From: Pontibacterium sinense
GTDB taxonomy: Bacteria; Pseudomonadota; Gammaproteobacteria; Pseudomonadales; Balneatricaceae
DNA length: 64,000 nt
NCBI RefSeq assembly: GCF_015209595.1
Contig: NZ_JADEYS010000013.1
Coordinates: 1 to 64,000 of the forward strand
Reading direction: 5' to 3'
The translations under genes and the position numbers were made by a program. Below, in pieces: positions 52,961 to 61,694 of this stretch; the first letter of the stretch is position 1; the number at the start of each line of letters is the position of its first letter. The notes under the pieces are model-generated. The model did no database searches. It saw nothing but the letters and a program-made list of their open reading frames with translations, and had not been told where the DNA came from.

Positions 52961-53617
52961 AAGTAACTCCTGAAATTTTTGATCCACCCATCCTTAGACG
53001 GGTGGGAGAGTCATGGTGGTCAACCTGGGCTGACCGACCCGCAAACGTTGAAGTGGAATGTCTCTGTATAAGCAGACGGTCACATCTCAGGCTCCCGGGC
53101 CATCATCACTCCGTGAAAATCTGTTTCTTGTTATCTGCCAGGGTTGCCAGCAGGTTTCAGAATCTCAGCGTGATAATGCTATACATACTCAACCCATGAG
53201 ATTTTCTTTTTTAGGACCAGCTTTCCGCATGGAGTGGAGCCAGCCTGAAAGGCCCGTATTTAGGGAGCTTCAAGGGAGTTTCTAATGTAAGTACTATAGT
53301 TGAGTTCGCCCAGCTTTGAGGGGGTTCACTCTTTGGTATTACAGATAGATTCCCCTGTATTCGTTGGTTGTTGAATCTATGATCAGTCTGCGCTACTCAA
53401 AAGGGCGCCTACTCTCTCTGAATTAGTGCGCTATGTTAAATAAATGAAAGTTATAGCTAATAACCATACAATATATGAAAAATAGCGTGTTACCTTCATT
53501 ACTATGATTTTGTATAGTCCCAAATGAATAACAGCTGAAGGTACAGTCAGGCTCAGTCCATTATGGACAGGTAATGTTGCCTATAAGAGGCGCAGAAATC
53601 GTTGTAGCAGGTAGTCT
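52961..53617. other. Divergent intergenic region between the TRAP operon and the XRE-cupin gene
   Basis: It contains the CTGG repeats at 53211-53243 and must hold promoters for both directions. An open frame at 53002 is not convincing. GACAGG/CCATTATGG-type short inverted sequences near 53555 may be the regulator's own operator, but this is weak. Confidence 0.5.
53211..53243 (-). promoter_or_regulatory. Candidate TauR direct repeats upstream of the TRAP operon
   Basis: On the minus strand CTGGCTCCAC (53243-53234) and CTGGTCCTAA (53220-53211) start 23 bases apart and point to dctP. CTGGTCCTAA is identical to the unit at 48874. Confidence 0.6.
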
Positions 53618-54211
53618 ATGAACCAGAAAGAAAAGGATACTGCAGAGGCAGAGAACTTACGTATCGGTCGCCAGATTCGCGATCTTCGTAAAGCCAAGAA
53701 GATTACATTGACGACTATGGCAGAGAAAATTGATCGCTCTGTTGGGTATGTCAGTCAGGTAGAGCGGGGTGTGTCTGCTTTACCTATACCGGTACTACAG
53801 AAGATCTGTGAAGTTCTGAGTGTGCAGATCAGTTGGTTCTTTCATACGGATAACGAAGCCCCCGTCGATGAGCTCAATTACATCGTACGTGGTGATGCCC
53901 GCCGTAGTCTGAACTTTTCGGGAACAGGAATACGTGAAGAGCTTTTGTCGCCACGTCTGAGTGATCAGTTACAGATGATCCTTACCACCTTTGCCCCGGA
54001 AGCGGGCAGTACCGAGTCTCGCGAGCGTAAGGGTGAAGAAGGCGGCTTTGTGCAATCGGGTATGCTGGAACTCGGTGTCGGTGATAAGCGCTACCTGCTA
54101 CAGGCCGGAGATAGCTTTTCCCTAACGGGTAAGGAAGCACACTGGGTACGTAATCCATCAGCGAATGAAGATGCCGTTGTTATATGGACGATAGTGGGTG
54201 GTGGGTACTGA
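53618..54211 (+). CDS. XRE-family regulator with C-terminal cupin
   Basis: A 197-residue regulator. A lambda-type helix-turn-helix (about residues 17-72: RQIRDLRKAKKITLTTMAEKIDRSVGYVSQVERG) precedes a single cupin domain (about 115-195) with EEGGFVQSGMLELGVGDKRYLLQAGDSFSLTGKEAHWVRN. Such regulators (PuuR-like) control amine and amino-acid catabolic genes, sensing a small molecule in the cupin. It is divergent from the TRAP operon and 630 bases ahead of the FAD oxidoreductase, so it may control either. Confidence 0.88.
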   Translation: MNQKEKDTAEAENLRIGRQIRDLRKAKKITLTTMAEKIDRSVGYVSQVERGVSALPIPVLQKICEVLSVQISWFFHTDNEAPVDELNYIVRGDARRSLNFSGTGIREELLSPRLSDQLQMILTTFAPEAGSTESRERKGEEGGFVQSGMLELGVGDKRYLLQAGDSFSLTGKEAHWVRNPSANEDAVVIWTIVGGGY

Positions 54212-54848
54212 GTGTTAACCCGGCATCGATCTTAGTTACCGCCGTGTATCCATAGACATGCTGCAGCTCTATGCAGAGCTCAACAACCTAAATAGCTGTA
54301 TCGCAGATAGAAGCCGGGGATTGATCTGGTTTGCCGTCAGTGCAAATTCAGTTCTTTCCCCTTATTTTTGTATGAAATTTATACCGTTATCTTACGTCTC
54401 TGTTTTTGATTCCTGGAACCTTCGTTATCAGTCGGGGTAGGTGTCTTCTGCCAGTACTTCTACCGTCCGATGCCACGGGCTCGCGTTTCTCCTGTTCTGC
54501 TCCTTTCTTCTCACTCAAAATTTGACCTTTCATGGAAGGCGGCACGCGCCGTGCATTCTTAACAAAGGCCAGACAGGTTTTTGCTCCCAGAAAATTTTCA
54601 TTTCTCATGATGTAATTAAATCTGCATTGGCTGGCTAACTGTCTGATTAAATTAGATAAAGGTTCAATAAATGGACGATTATTTCCTGTGATAAAAATCA
54701 CGTAAATTTAATAAAAATGAAAATATAGTTGATAATTTCATTTGTGGGATTTATCTTTGCACTCAACAAGCCGGGTAAAGCCGAGCAAAAAAATAAAAAA
54801 TTGAGTTTATGACCTCGGCGAAAGCCTGAGTCATAACAGGAGTGTGTG
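54212..54848. other. Long intergenic region upstream of the FAD oxidoreductase
   Basis: I see no gene in over 600 bases; it becomes AT-rich after 54600. A hairpin with a GAAA loop (54809-54834) lies next to the ribosome binding site. It does not match the glycine riboswitch. Confidence 0.45.
54809..54834 (+). promoter_or_regulatory. Leader hairpin with GNRA loop
   Basis: ATGA/TCAT, CTC/GAG and GGC/GCC form a bulged stem closed by GAAA. It ends three bases before the AGGAG of the FAD oxidoreductase, so folding could affect translation. Confidence 0.45.
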
Positions 54849-56189
54849 ATGTACGATCCATTAGTGTCTGCTGATCCCGGCGGACTGTCTTATCCCGACT
54901 CTTACTGGGTAGATACAGCCGGTAATGCCCCTGATGATGACGGTCCAGTGCAGGCCGATTTTGACGTCGAAGTTGCGATTATTGGTGGTGGGTATACCGG
55001 CCTGAGTGCAGCCTATTATTTGGCGAGCGAACACGGTGTAGAAACCGCTGTATTGGAGGCCAACGGTTCCGGCTGGGGGTGTAGCGGTCGTAATGGAGGC
55101 TTTGCTCTAAAAGCGGGTGGTCGCCTTTCCTATCAGAAAATGATTAAACGCTATGGCGAAACGATGGCTCGTCGTATGTTCGATGAAATTTTTGAAGGCT
55201 TGGATCGGGTGCGTGGCCTGATCAAGGACGAAGAGATTGATTGTGACCGTCAGCCTGAAGGCCTCCTCTGGGTCGCGCATCGCCCGCGTATGATGGATGT
55301 GATCCGTTCTGAAGCCGGGTTCTTGAAGGATTTCTTCAACTACGATGTCGATATTCTTGGTGCCGAAGAGTTGAAGGCCCAGCACTTCAATAGTGATGAA
55401 GCTCACGGAGCCATGCGTTTTCGAGATGGCTTTGGCGTGCATCCGCTTAAACTGGCATACGGCTACCATCGACTAGCCCGTGCAGCCGGCGCGCGTATCC
55501 ATACGAATAGCCCGGTTAAAGAGTGGTATCGCGAAGGCGATCGTCATTTGCTGGTCACCCCGGGTGGCGTGGTGCGTGCAAAGAAGGTGATCTGCGCCAC
55601 CAACGGGTATACCTCACAAACATTGCATCCCAAACTGAAAGACCGTTCCTTCCCCGTGCTATCGAATGTCGTCGTGACCCGTGCATTGACGGACACCGAG
55701 CTGTCTGCGACACAGTTTGTCAGTAGTGATGTCATTACGGATACCCGAACGTTGCGTTTCTACTATCGCAAGTTGCCGGATAACCGGATCTTAATTGGCG
55801 GCCGCAGCGCGATAACCGGCGCGGATGCCGGTAATCCTAAACATAACGATAACCTGATGCGTGCACTGAAATCGAAGTTCAGCGCATTGGGGGATCTGAC
55901 CTATGACTACCAATGGGGCGGTTGGGTGTGTGTGACGTTTGACGATGTGCCACATATTCATGAGGCAGAAGACAACTCCATCTATTACGCCATCGGTTAT
56001 GGCGGTAGTGGTGTCACCTTTTCGGTGCAGGCAGGTATGCGTCTGGCTGAAAAGGTTGTCGGGCGTACCGAAGGCCATGACCTGCCCGTATTGACTAAAC
56101 CCGCACCCAAATTTCCGTTTGCGCCGTTTCGCCGTGTAGGTCAGCGTGCGCTTTACCACTACTACTTTGCTCGTGATGAAAAACGTTAA
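54849..56189 (+). CDS. FAD-dependent amine/amino-acid oxidoreductase (DadA/PuuB-like)
   Basis: A 446-residue DAO-family flavoprotein. The ADP-binding motif VAIIGGGYTGLSAAYYLA is at about residues 38-55, followed by WGCSGRNGGFALKAGG, which in PuuB-like enzymes contacts FAD. RILIGGRSA and the C-terminal YYAIGYGGSGVTFSVQAGMRLAEKV are typical. Relatives oxidise gamma-glutamylputrescine, sarcosine or other amines; the taurine dehydrogenase large subunit TauY is another relative. The adjacent cupin gene and upstream XRE-cupin regulator suggest an amine-catabolic pair. The substrate is not determined. Start at 54849 with AGGAG upstream. Confidence 0.83.
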   Translation: MYDPLVSADPGGLSYPDSYWVDTAGNAPDDDGPVQADFDVEVAIIGGGYTGLSAAYYLASEHGVETAVLEANGSGWGCSGRNGGFALKAGGRLSYQKMIKRYGETMARRMFDEIFEGLDRVRGLIKDEEIDCDRQPEGLLWVAHRPRMMDVIRSEAGFLKDFFNYDVDILGAEELKAQHFNSDEAHGAMRFRDGFGVHPLKLAYGYHRLARAAGARIHTNSPVKEWYREGDRHLLVTPGGVVRAKKVICATNGYTSQTLHPKLKDRSFPVLSNVVVTRALTDTELSATQFVSSDVITDTRTLRFYYRKLPDNRILIGGRSAITGADAGNPKHNDNLMRALKSKFSALGDLTYDYQWGGWVCVTFDDVPHIHEAEDNSIYYAIGYGGSGVTFSVQAGMRLAEKVVGRTEGHDLPVLTKPAPKFPFAPFRRVGQRALYHYYFARDEKR

Positions 56190-56199
56190 GGAGATAGCG

Positions 56200-56565
56200 A
56201 TGACACCCAGCTACATTGATCAGGTTGTAAATTTTGATGACCATCCCGCGCCACTCGGTGCATTTGTTACGCCACCGGATCGCCTGCTGAAAGGGGATCC
56301 AAAACAAGGCATCGTGAATTATGTCGAGGAACTGGACGGCAAATTTATTGCGGGCTTGTGGGAAAGCGAACCGGGTAAGTGGAAAGCGGTGCCAGGGCGT
56401 CGGGAGTTTTGTTACATCATATCAGGCGATGTGATCATCAGTGACGCCAAAGGTGGACAGAAGCGTTACAAAGCGGGTGATTCATTTATGTTGCCTTACG
56501 GGTTTGATGGCTACTGGGAAGTGCTGGAAACCTGCCAGAAATACTACGTTATTTTGCAAGACTAA
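56200..56565 (+). CDS. Cupin-domain protein (EutQ-like/DUF861)
   Basis: A small single-domain cupin of 121 residues. GLWESEPGKWKAVPGRREFCYIISGDVIISDAKGGQKRYKAGDSFMLPYGFDGYWEVLETCQKYYVI covers both cupin motifs, with GRREFCYIISG in the first and AGDSFMLPYGF in the second; the histidine ligands of metal-binding cupins are largely missing, as in DUF861 proteins. It starts ten bases after the oxidoreductase stop, with AAGGAG. It is probably an accessory or binding partner of that enzyme. Confidence 0.82.
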   Translation: MTPSYIDQVVNFDDHPAPLGAFVTPPDRLLKGDPKQGIVNYVEELDGKFIAGLWESEPGKWKAVPGRREFCYIISGDVIISDAKGGQKRYKAGDSFMLPYGFDGYWEVLETCQKYYVILQD

Positions 56566-56761
56566 AATCAAAGCCTCACCTGATCGAGCCAAGGATGGCT
56601 CATCTCTCTTCCGTTACTCTTTCCTTTACACGTCTCTTAGGCCCGACTGATATTTCCTATCGATCAGTCTAAGCGTGGGTCTATCCATCGAATTATCGGG
56701 TATCTCATTTAGAGTGATTAAATACCGGTGTCTACGTTGCACTTATCAGACGAATGCCAGG

Positions 56762-56788
56762 CAAAAAAAGACCCGGTAAAACCGGGTA
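56762..56788 (-). terminator. Terminator of sdaA (minus strand)
   Basis: ACCCGGT and ACCGGGT form the stem around a short loop; on the minus strand CTTTTTTTG follows. It may also end the plus-strand cupin transcript. Confidence 0.8.
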
Positions 56789-56838
56789 AAAAGAGCGTTG
56801 GGGATCGTACCTATACAGCAACTATAAAATCGTGATGG

Positions 56839-58221
56839 TCAACATTCGATGACGTTGACGGCAAGTCCTCCTCGTGATGTTTCTTTGTATTTTTCTGACA
56901 TGTCATGGCCCGTATCACGCATCGTGGTGATGGCTTTGTCTAACGAGACGAAGTGGGTGCCATCGCCACGAATCGCCATGGACGCCGCGTTGATCGCTTT
57001 CATGGCTGCCATGGCGTTACGTTCGATACAAGGCACCTGAACCAGCCCGCCGATCGGGTCGCAGGTGAGTCCAAGGTTATGTTCGATGCCGATTTCTGCT
57101 GCATTCTCGACTTGGGCGGGTGTGCCGCCTGTTGCCTCTGCCAGTCCCGCCGCTGCCATCGCGCAGGCAGAGCCAACTTCGCCCTGGCAACCGATTTCAG
57201 CCCCGGAAATAGACGCGTTCAGCTTGCACAAGATGCCGATCGCCGTCGCGGCCAGCAGGAACTTGATAATGCCTTCTTCGTCTGTGTTGGGGCAGAACTT
57301 GTCGTAGTAGTGCAGCACCGCTGGGATAATGCCCGCCGCACCGTTGGTGGGTGCTGTGACCATGCGGCCACCGGCCGCATTCTCTTCACTGACCGCCAGT
57401 GCGTAGAGATTGACCCAGTCCATCGCGCCCAGTGACGGGGTGATCATATCCATACGGGTGCGCTGCTTCAGGTCGCTATGCAGGGACGCTGCACGACGTT
57501 TTACCTTCAATCCACCGGGCAAGATACCTTCGTTACGGAAGCCGTTCTGGACACACTCACGCATGACCTGCCACAGATGCAGAATGCCTTCGCGGACCTC
57601 GTTTTCGGAGCGCCATGCCTTCTCGTTTTCCATCATCAGGTCGCTGATGGAGAGATCATTCTCCTCGCACATGATGAGAAGCTCTGCCGCATTACGAAAC
57701 GGGTAGGGAAGTTGGGTTTCATCTTCCATAATCCGGTTCGCGCCCGCAGCGTCTTCATCCACCACAAACCCGCCACCTACTGAGTAATACACGCGGTGTG
57801 ACAACGTGTGACCGTCTGCATCCCATGCGGTAAACGTCATTCCGTTGGGGTGATACGGCAAGCTGTCTTTGCGGTGATAGATCAAGTCACGTTCGACGTT
57901 AAAGTACACGTCATGCTGCGCCATCAACCGAAGCCGGTTATAGAGAGTGACTTCAGTAACGCGTGGATCAACGGTACCTGGATCGACTGTTTCCGGCGCA
58001 TGACCTTCTAATCCCATAATCACCGCGGAGCCGGTGCCATGACCTTTGCCGGTCGCGCCGAGTGAGCCATAGAGTTGCGACTCGACGCGGGCAACCCGCG
58101 AGATCAGGTGGTTGTCCTGTAAGCCTTCGACGAACAATAATGCGGCCTTCATAGGGCCTACAGTGTGCGAGCTGGACGGGCCGATACCGACCTTCAGCAA
58201 GTCAAAAATACTGATAGCCAT
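56839..58221 (-). CDS. sdaA: L-serine ammonia-lyase (L-serine dehydratase)
   Basis: An oxygen-sensitive [4Fe-4S] enzyme that converts L-serine to pyruvate and ammonia. [25 protein letters not shown] is the classical N-terminal motif. The iron-sulfur cysteines are likely those in [26 protein letters not shown] and [19 protein letters not shown]. It has 460 residues with both alpha and beta regions in one chain. It ends the operon aminotransferase-hbpS-glyA-sdaA, which would take glycine through serine to pyruvate. The start ATG at 58221 begins MAISIFD. Confidence 0.93.
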   Translation of the reverse strand: MAISIFDLLKVGIGPSSSHTVGPMKAALLFVEGLQDNHLISRVARVESQLYGSLGATGKGHGTGSAVIMGLEGHAPETVDPGTVDPRVTEVTLYNRLRLMAQHDVYFNVERDLIYHRKDSLPYHPNGMTFTAWDADGHTLSHRVYYSVGGGFVVDEDAAGANRIMEDETQLPYPFRNAAELLIMCEENDLSISDLMMENEKAWRSENEVREGILHLWQVMRECVQNGFRNEGILPGGLKVKRRAASLHSDLKQRTRMDMITPSLGAMDWVNLYALAVSEENAAGGRMVTAPTNGAAGIIPAVLHYYDKFCPNTDEEGIIKFLLAATAIGILCKLNASISGAEIGCQGEVGSACAMAAAGLAEATGGTPAQVENAAEIGIEHNLGLTCDPIGGLVQVPCIERNAMAAMKAINAASMAIRGDGTHFVSLDKAITTMRDTGHDMSEKYKETSRGGLAVNVIEC

Positions 58222-58348
58222 AGTGCATTCACCTTTATTGCATCCACTCGCGTACACATGCTGCGTACGTGAGCGTAGCGATATTGAGTTTACGAATAGG
58301 TGCTAACCGGCTGACGCGCAGCCGGAGCACCTGCATCAAAACTGTCGG

Positions 58349-59602
58349 TTAGCGATACACGGGGAAATCAGCACATAATGCAGTCACTTGCTGTTTAACC
58401 TTCTCAATGACCTCTGGGTTGCCCATGTCATCAAGAATGTCGCAGATCCAATGGGTCAACTGACGGCACTGCTCGATTTTAAAGCCTCGGCTGGTGACAG
58501 CCGGAGAACCAATACGCAACCCGCTGGTCACGAACGGCGAGTTCGGGTCGTTGGGAACGGAGTTCTTGTTGACGGTAATGTTCGCAAGACCCAATGCCGC
58601 ATCTGCGTCTTTACCGGTAATGCCCTGTTTGATCAGGCTCAGCAAAAACAGATGATCATCGGTACCGCCGGAAACAACGTCATAACCTCGCTCGATAAAC
58701 ACGTCAGCCATGGTGCGGGCGTTGACTAATACCTGCTTCTGATAGGATGAAAACTCAGGTTCCAGTGCTTCTTTGAAGGCGACGGCTTTGGCGGCGATCA
58801 CATGCATCAGCGGGCCACCCTGACCGCCCGGGAACACCGCAGAGTTCAGCTTCTTCTCAATCTCAGGGTTGGACTTCGCCAGAATCAAACCACCACGCGG
58901 GCCGCGCAGGGTTTTGTGGGTTGTGGTCGTAACCACATCGGCAATCGGCACCGGTGTTGGGTAGAGACCTGCTGCGACCAGACCCGCAATGTGGGCCATA
59001 TCAACAAACAGGTATGCGCCGACCGCGTCCGCGATATCACGGAAACGCTGCCAGTCGATGATGCGGGAATAGGCGGAGAAACCGGCCACAATCATCTTCG
59101 GTTTATGTTCCTGCGCCAAACGCTCCACCTGATCGTAGTCGATCTCGCCGGTTTCATCGTTCAGACCGTACTGAACTGCGTTGTATATCTTGCCGGAAAA
59201 ACTGACTTTTGAGCCGTGAGTCAGGTGGCCGCCGTGGGCGAGACTCATCCCCAGAACCGTATCACCCGGTTCACACAGCGCCATGTATACAGCGGCATTC
59301 GCCTGAGAGCCGGAGTGGGGTTGTACGTTGCAGTAGTCTGCACCGAAGAGTTCTGCTGCGCGATCGATCACTAGTTGCTCAACCGTATCGACGTGTTCAC
59401 AACCACCGTAGTAACGTTTACCCGGATAACCTTCGGCGTATTTGTTGGTCAGTACCGAACCTTGTGCCTTCATCACACGTGGACTGGTGTAGTTTTCAGA
59501 TGCGATCAGTTCGATGTGTTCTTCCTGACGCTGTGCTTCCTGCTCCATCGCAGTCCAAAGATCGGCATCATAACCCTGAATAGTATCGTCTTTCTTAAAC
59601 AT
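58349..59602 (-). CDS. glyA: Serine hydroxymethyltransferase
   Basis: It interconverts glycine plus methylene-tetrahydrofolate and serine, using PLP. The 417-residue protein has the PLP lysine in [16 protein letters not shown], plus [16 protein letters not shown] and [19 protein letters not shown] near the N-terminus. Many bacteria carry a second glyA in glycine or methylamine catabolic operons; its location between hbpS and sdaA points to a catabolic copy rather than the housekeeping one. It starts 17 bases after hbpS, so they are likely cotranscribed. Confidence 0.95.
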   Translation of the reverse strand: MFKKDDTIQGYDADLWTAMEQEAQRQEEHIELIASENYTSPRVMKAQGSVLTNKYAEGYPGKRYYGGCEHVDTVEQLVIDRAAELFGADYCNVQPHSGSQANAAVYMALCEPGDTVLGMSLAHGGHLTHGSKVSFSGKIYNAVQYGLNDETGEIDYDQVERLAQEHKPKMIVAGFSAYSRIIDWQRFRDIADAVGAYLFVDMAHIAGLVAAGLYPTPVPIADVVTTTTHKTLRGPRGGLILAKSNPEIEKKLNSAVFPGGQGGPLMHVIAAKAVAFKEALEPEFSSYQKQVLVNARTMADVFIERGYDVVSGGTDDHLFLLSLIKQGITGKDADAALGLANITVNKNSVPNDPNSPFVTSGLRIGSPAVTSRGFKIEQCRQLTHWICDILDDMGNPEVIEKVKQQVTALCADFPVYR

Positions 59603-59619
59603 CAGTGTGTGTCCTCAGA

Positions 59620-60075
59620 TCAGTTGCAGGCTTGCATCGGTTGGGTTTCGGTATTGATCAGTTCCAGGAAAGCATCAACGCCTGCCTGGGAAACCATCTC
59701 GTCCTGATCCGGTGTGCCGGAGCTGCAACCCACACCACCCACAATCTGGTCGTCGGCAAACAACGGAAGACCGCCAGCCACAATAGAGAAGCGGCCCTGA
59801 TTACTGGTGTTGATACCAAAAGCCGGTTTGCCGGGAACACTGATCTCGCCATAGGCGCGGGTCGATTTGCGTGCAGCCGAGGCGGTAAAAGACTTGCCAA
59901 TACTGATATCAATACTGGTCACGCGGGCATTATCCATGCGCTGAAACATCAGCAGGTTGCCGCTGTCATCCGTGATCGCAATGTCCATATCAACATTGAT
60001 CGCTTCGGCCTCAGAGACACAGGCCTGCATGATGACTTTTGCATCGTCGAGCGTAAGTTTTGGTGCCATTTTCAT
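59620..60075 (-). CDS. GlcG/HbpS family protein (DUF336), possible heme-binding
   Basis: A 151-residue soluble protein of the GlcG/HbpS family. KLTLDDAKVIMQACVSEAEAINVDMDIAITDDSGNLLMFQRMDNAR and SIVAGGLPLFADDQIVGGVGCSSGTPDQDE are the family core. Streptomyces HbpS binds heme and senses redox stress; GlcG occurs in glycolate operons, which fits the glyoxylate/glycine theme here. The role in this operon is unknown. ATG at 60075 is used; a second ATG at 60069 is also possible. Confidence 0.85.
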   Translation of the reverse strand: MKMAPKLTLDDAKVIMQACVSEAEAINVDMDIAITDDSGNLLMFQRMDNARVTSIDISIGKSFTASAARKSTRAYGEISVPGKPAFGINTSNQGRFSIVAGGLPLFADDQIVGGVGCSSGTPDQDEMVSQAGVDAFLELINTETQPMQACN

Positions 60076-60199
60076 CGCTTTTCACCATTTATTTTTATTT
60101 GAAAACGTTGGCCCTGGCTGCACATCAAAGGCTGTAATACAGCACTGGTGACATGCAACCAAGACGAATATGACGGGGCTTAGCTGGATGAGGTCAGGA

Positions 60200-61336
60200 T
60201 TAACTAATGCGATCCAGAGTGTCCGCAAAGGTCTTTACGGCGGCGTCGACATCATAGAGTTTATCGAGACCGAACAGGCCAATGCGGAAGGTTTTGAAGT
60301 CAGCGGGTTCATCACACTGAAGTGGAACACCGGCGGCGATCTGCATGCCTTCGGATGCGAACTTCTGACCGTTGTGAATGGCGCTGTCACCGGTGTAGCT
60401 CACAACAACACCGGGTGCCTGGAAGCCTTCCGCGGCAACACTCTTAATGCCGCGCTCAGCCAGCGTTGCACGGACTTTGTCGCCCAATTTCTGCTGAGCC
60501 GAACGCAGTTTGTCAAAACCATAAGCTTCAGTTTCGTTCATCACTTCGCTGAAACGCGCGAGGGAGTCGGTCGGCATGGTCGCATGGTAGGCATGGCCGC
60601 CTTGCTCATAGGTTTCCATGATCTGTAGCCATTTCTTCAGATCACACGCGAAGCTGCTGCTTTGGGTGTCTTCGATCCTGGCGCGCGCGTCAGCGTTCAG
60701 CATGACCAGAGCGCAACACGGAGAACCGCTCCAGCCTTTCTGTGGTGCGCTGATCAGAACGTCAATACCGCAGGCATCCATATCGACCCAGATCGTTCCA
60801 GATGCAATGCAATCCAGAACAAACAGACCGCCGACAGCGTGAACCGCATCGGAGACAGCACGCAGATAGGATTCCGGCAAAATCATGCCAGAGGATGTTT
60901 CCACATGAGGTGCAAACACCACATCTGGTTTCTCTTCCAGAATCTTGGCTACAACCTCATCAATAGGTGCTGGGGTAAACGGCGCCAGTGATTCATCGGA
61001 GGTTTTACGGGCTTTCATCACCGTGCAGCTGGATGGGATATCACCCATTTCAAAGATCTGCGTCCAACGGTAGCTGAACCAACCGTTACGGATCACCAGA
61101 CATTTCTTGTCGCTGGCAAACTGGCGAGCCACCGCTTCCATACCGAAGGTGCCGCTGCCGGGTACAACAACAGCTGACTGTGCGCCATAAACGCTTTTTA
61201 AGGTGCGGGAGATGTCGTTCATCACCGTCTGAAATGACTTCGACATATGGTTCAGGGAGCGGTCGGTATACACCACTGAGTATTCGAGCAGGCCGGACGG
61301 ATCAACACTGGAACGGGTATTAGCTGTATGTATCAT
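60200..61336 (-). CDS. Class V aminotransferase (serine/alanine--glyoxylate type), copy B
   Basis: A 378-residue PLP enzyme and close paralogue of the gene at 46884-48017. The PLP lysine is in ISAPQKGWSGSPCCA, the cofactor aspartate in VLDCIASGTIWVDM. It heads the operon with hbpS, glyA and sdaA, so transfer of an amino group to glyoxylate to form glycine would feed SHMT and serine dehydratase. Which donor is used (alanine, serine or an amino-sulfonate) is not known. Its start has no clear Shine-Dalgarno sequence. The upstream spacer is AT-rich and shared with the divergent ETF-QO gene. Confidence 0.85.
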   Translation of the reverse strand: MIHTANTRSSVDPSGLLEYSVVYTDRSLNHMSKSFQTVMNDISRTLKSVYGAQSAVVVPGSGTFGMEAVARQFASDKKCLVIRNGWFSYRWTQIFEMGDIPSSCTVMKARKTSDESLAPFTPAPIDEVVAKILEEKPDVVFAPHVETSSGMILPESYLRAVSDAVHAVGGLFVLDCIASGTIWVDMDACGIDVLISAPQKGWSGSPCCALVMLNADARARIEDTQSSSFACDLKKWLQIMETYEQGGHAYHATMPTDSLARFSEVMNETEAYGFDKLRSAQQKLGDKVRATLAERGIKSVAAEGFQAPGVVVSYTGDSAIHNGQKFASEGMQIAAGVPLQCDEPADFKTFRIGLFGLDKLYDVDAAVKTFADTLDRIS

Positions 61337-61694
61337 TGTGTTTTACATGAAATATATAATTATTTTTTCATTTATCCTGCACCAAACTATTTTTGATGGC
61401 AACCCTGTCTGTTCGTTTTTTGTGCATTTTTACTTCAATTGTAAATTCATATAAAACAATAAGTTATGTGTTTTTCGGGTCATGTATTACCTGAGCTTAT
61501 TGATGGGATTAGTATATTTATCGATTAATGCTCAAAAGATGGTCATATGTGCATTTATATTCATATATGAAAAATTGACTTTATAATTTCATGTATTTAT
61601 AAATTGGTGATCGCGGTTGTATTTAGACGGATTCCGAACGAGTCCTTAAGTGATACGCCTATATAAGTAGTGATAAGAATAAGAGGAGTGCATT
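61337..61694. other. AT-rich divergent promoter region
   Basis: Between aminotransferase B and the ETF-QO gene. It is strongly AT-rich with several TATAAT-like strings and contains no CTGG-type repeats. I see no gene. Confidence 0.5.

Noticed and set aside
53002-53285. Small ORFs in the TRAP/XRE spacer
   Set aside because: They overlap each other in different frames, lack good start sites and cover the probable TRAP promoter and repeats.
54258-54701. Short ORFs in the XRE/FAD spacer
   Set aside because: No family, no ribosome binding sites, and they overlap on both strands.
54640-54848. Glycine riboswitch upstream of the FAD oxidoreductase
   Set aside because: The paired glycine aptamer core sequences are not present; only a small GAAA-loop hairpin is seen.
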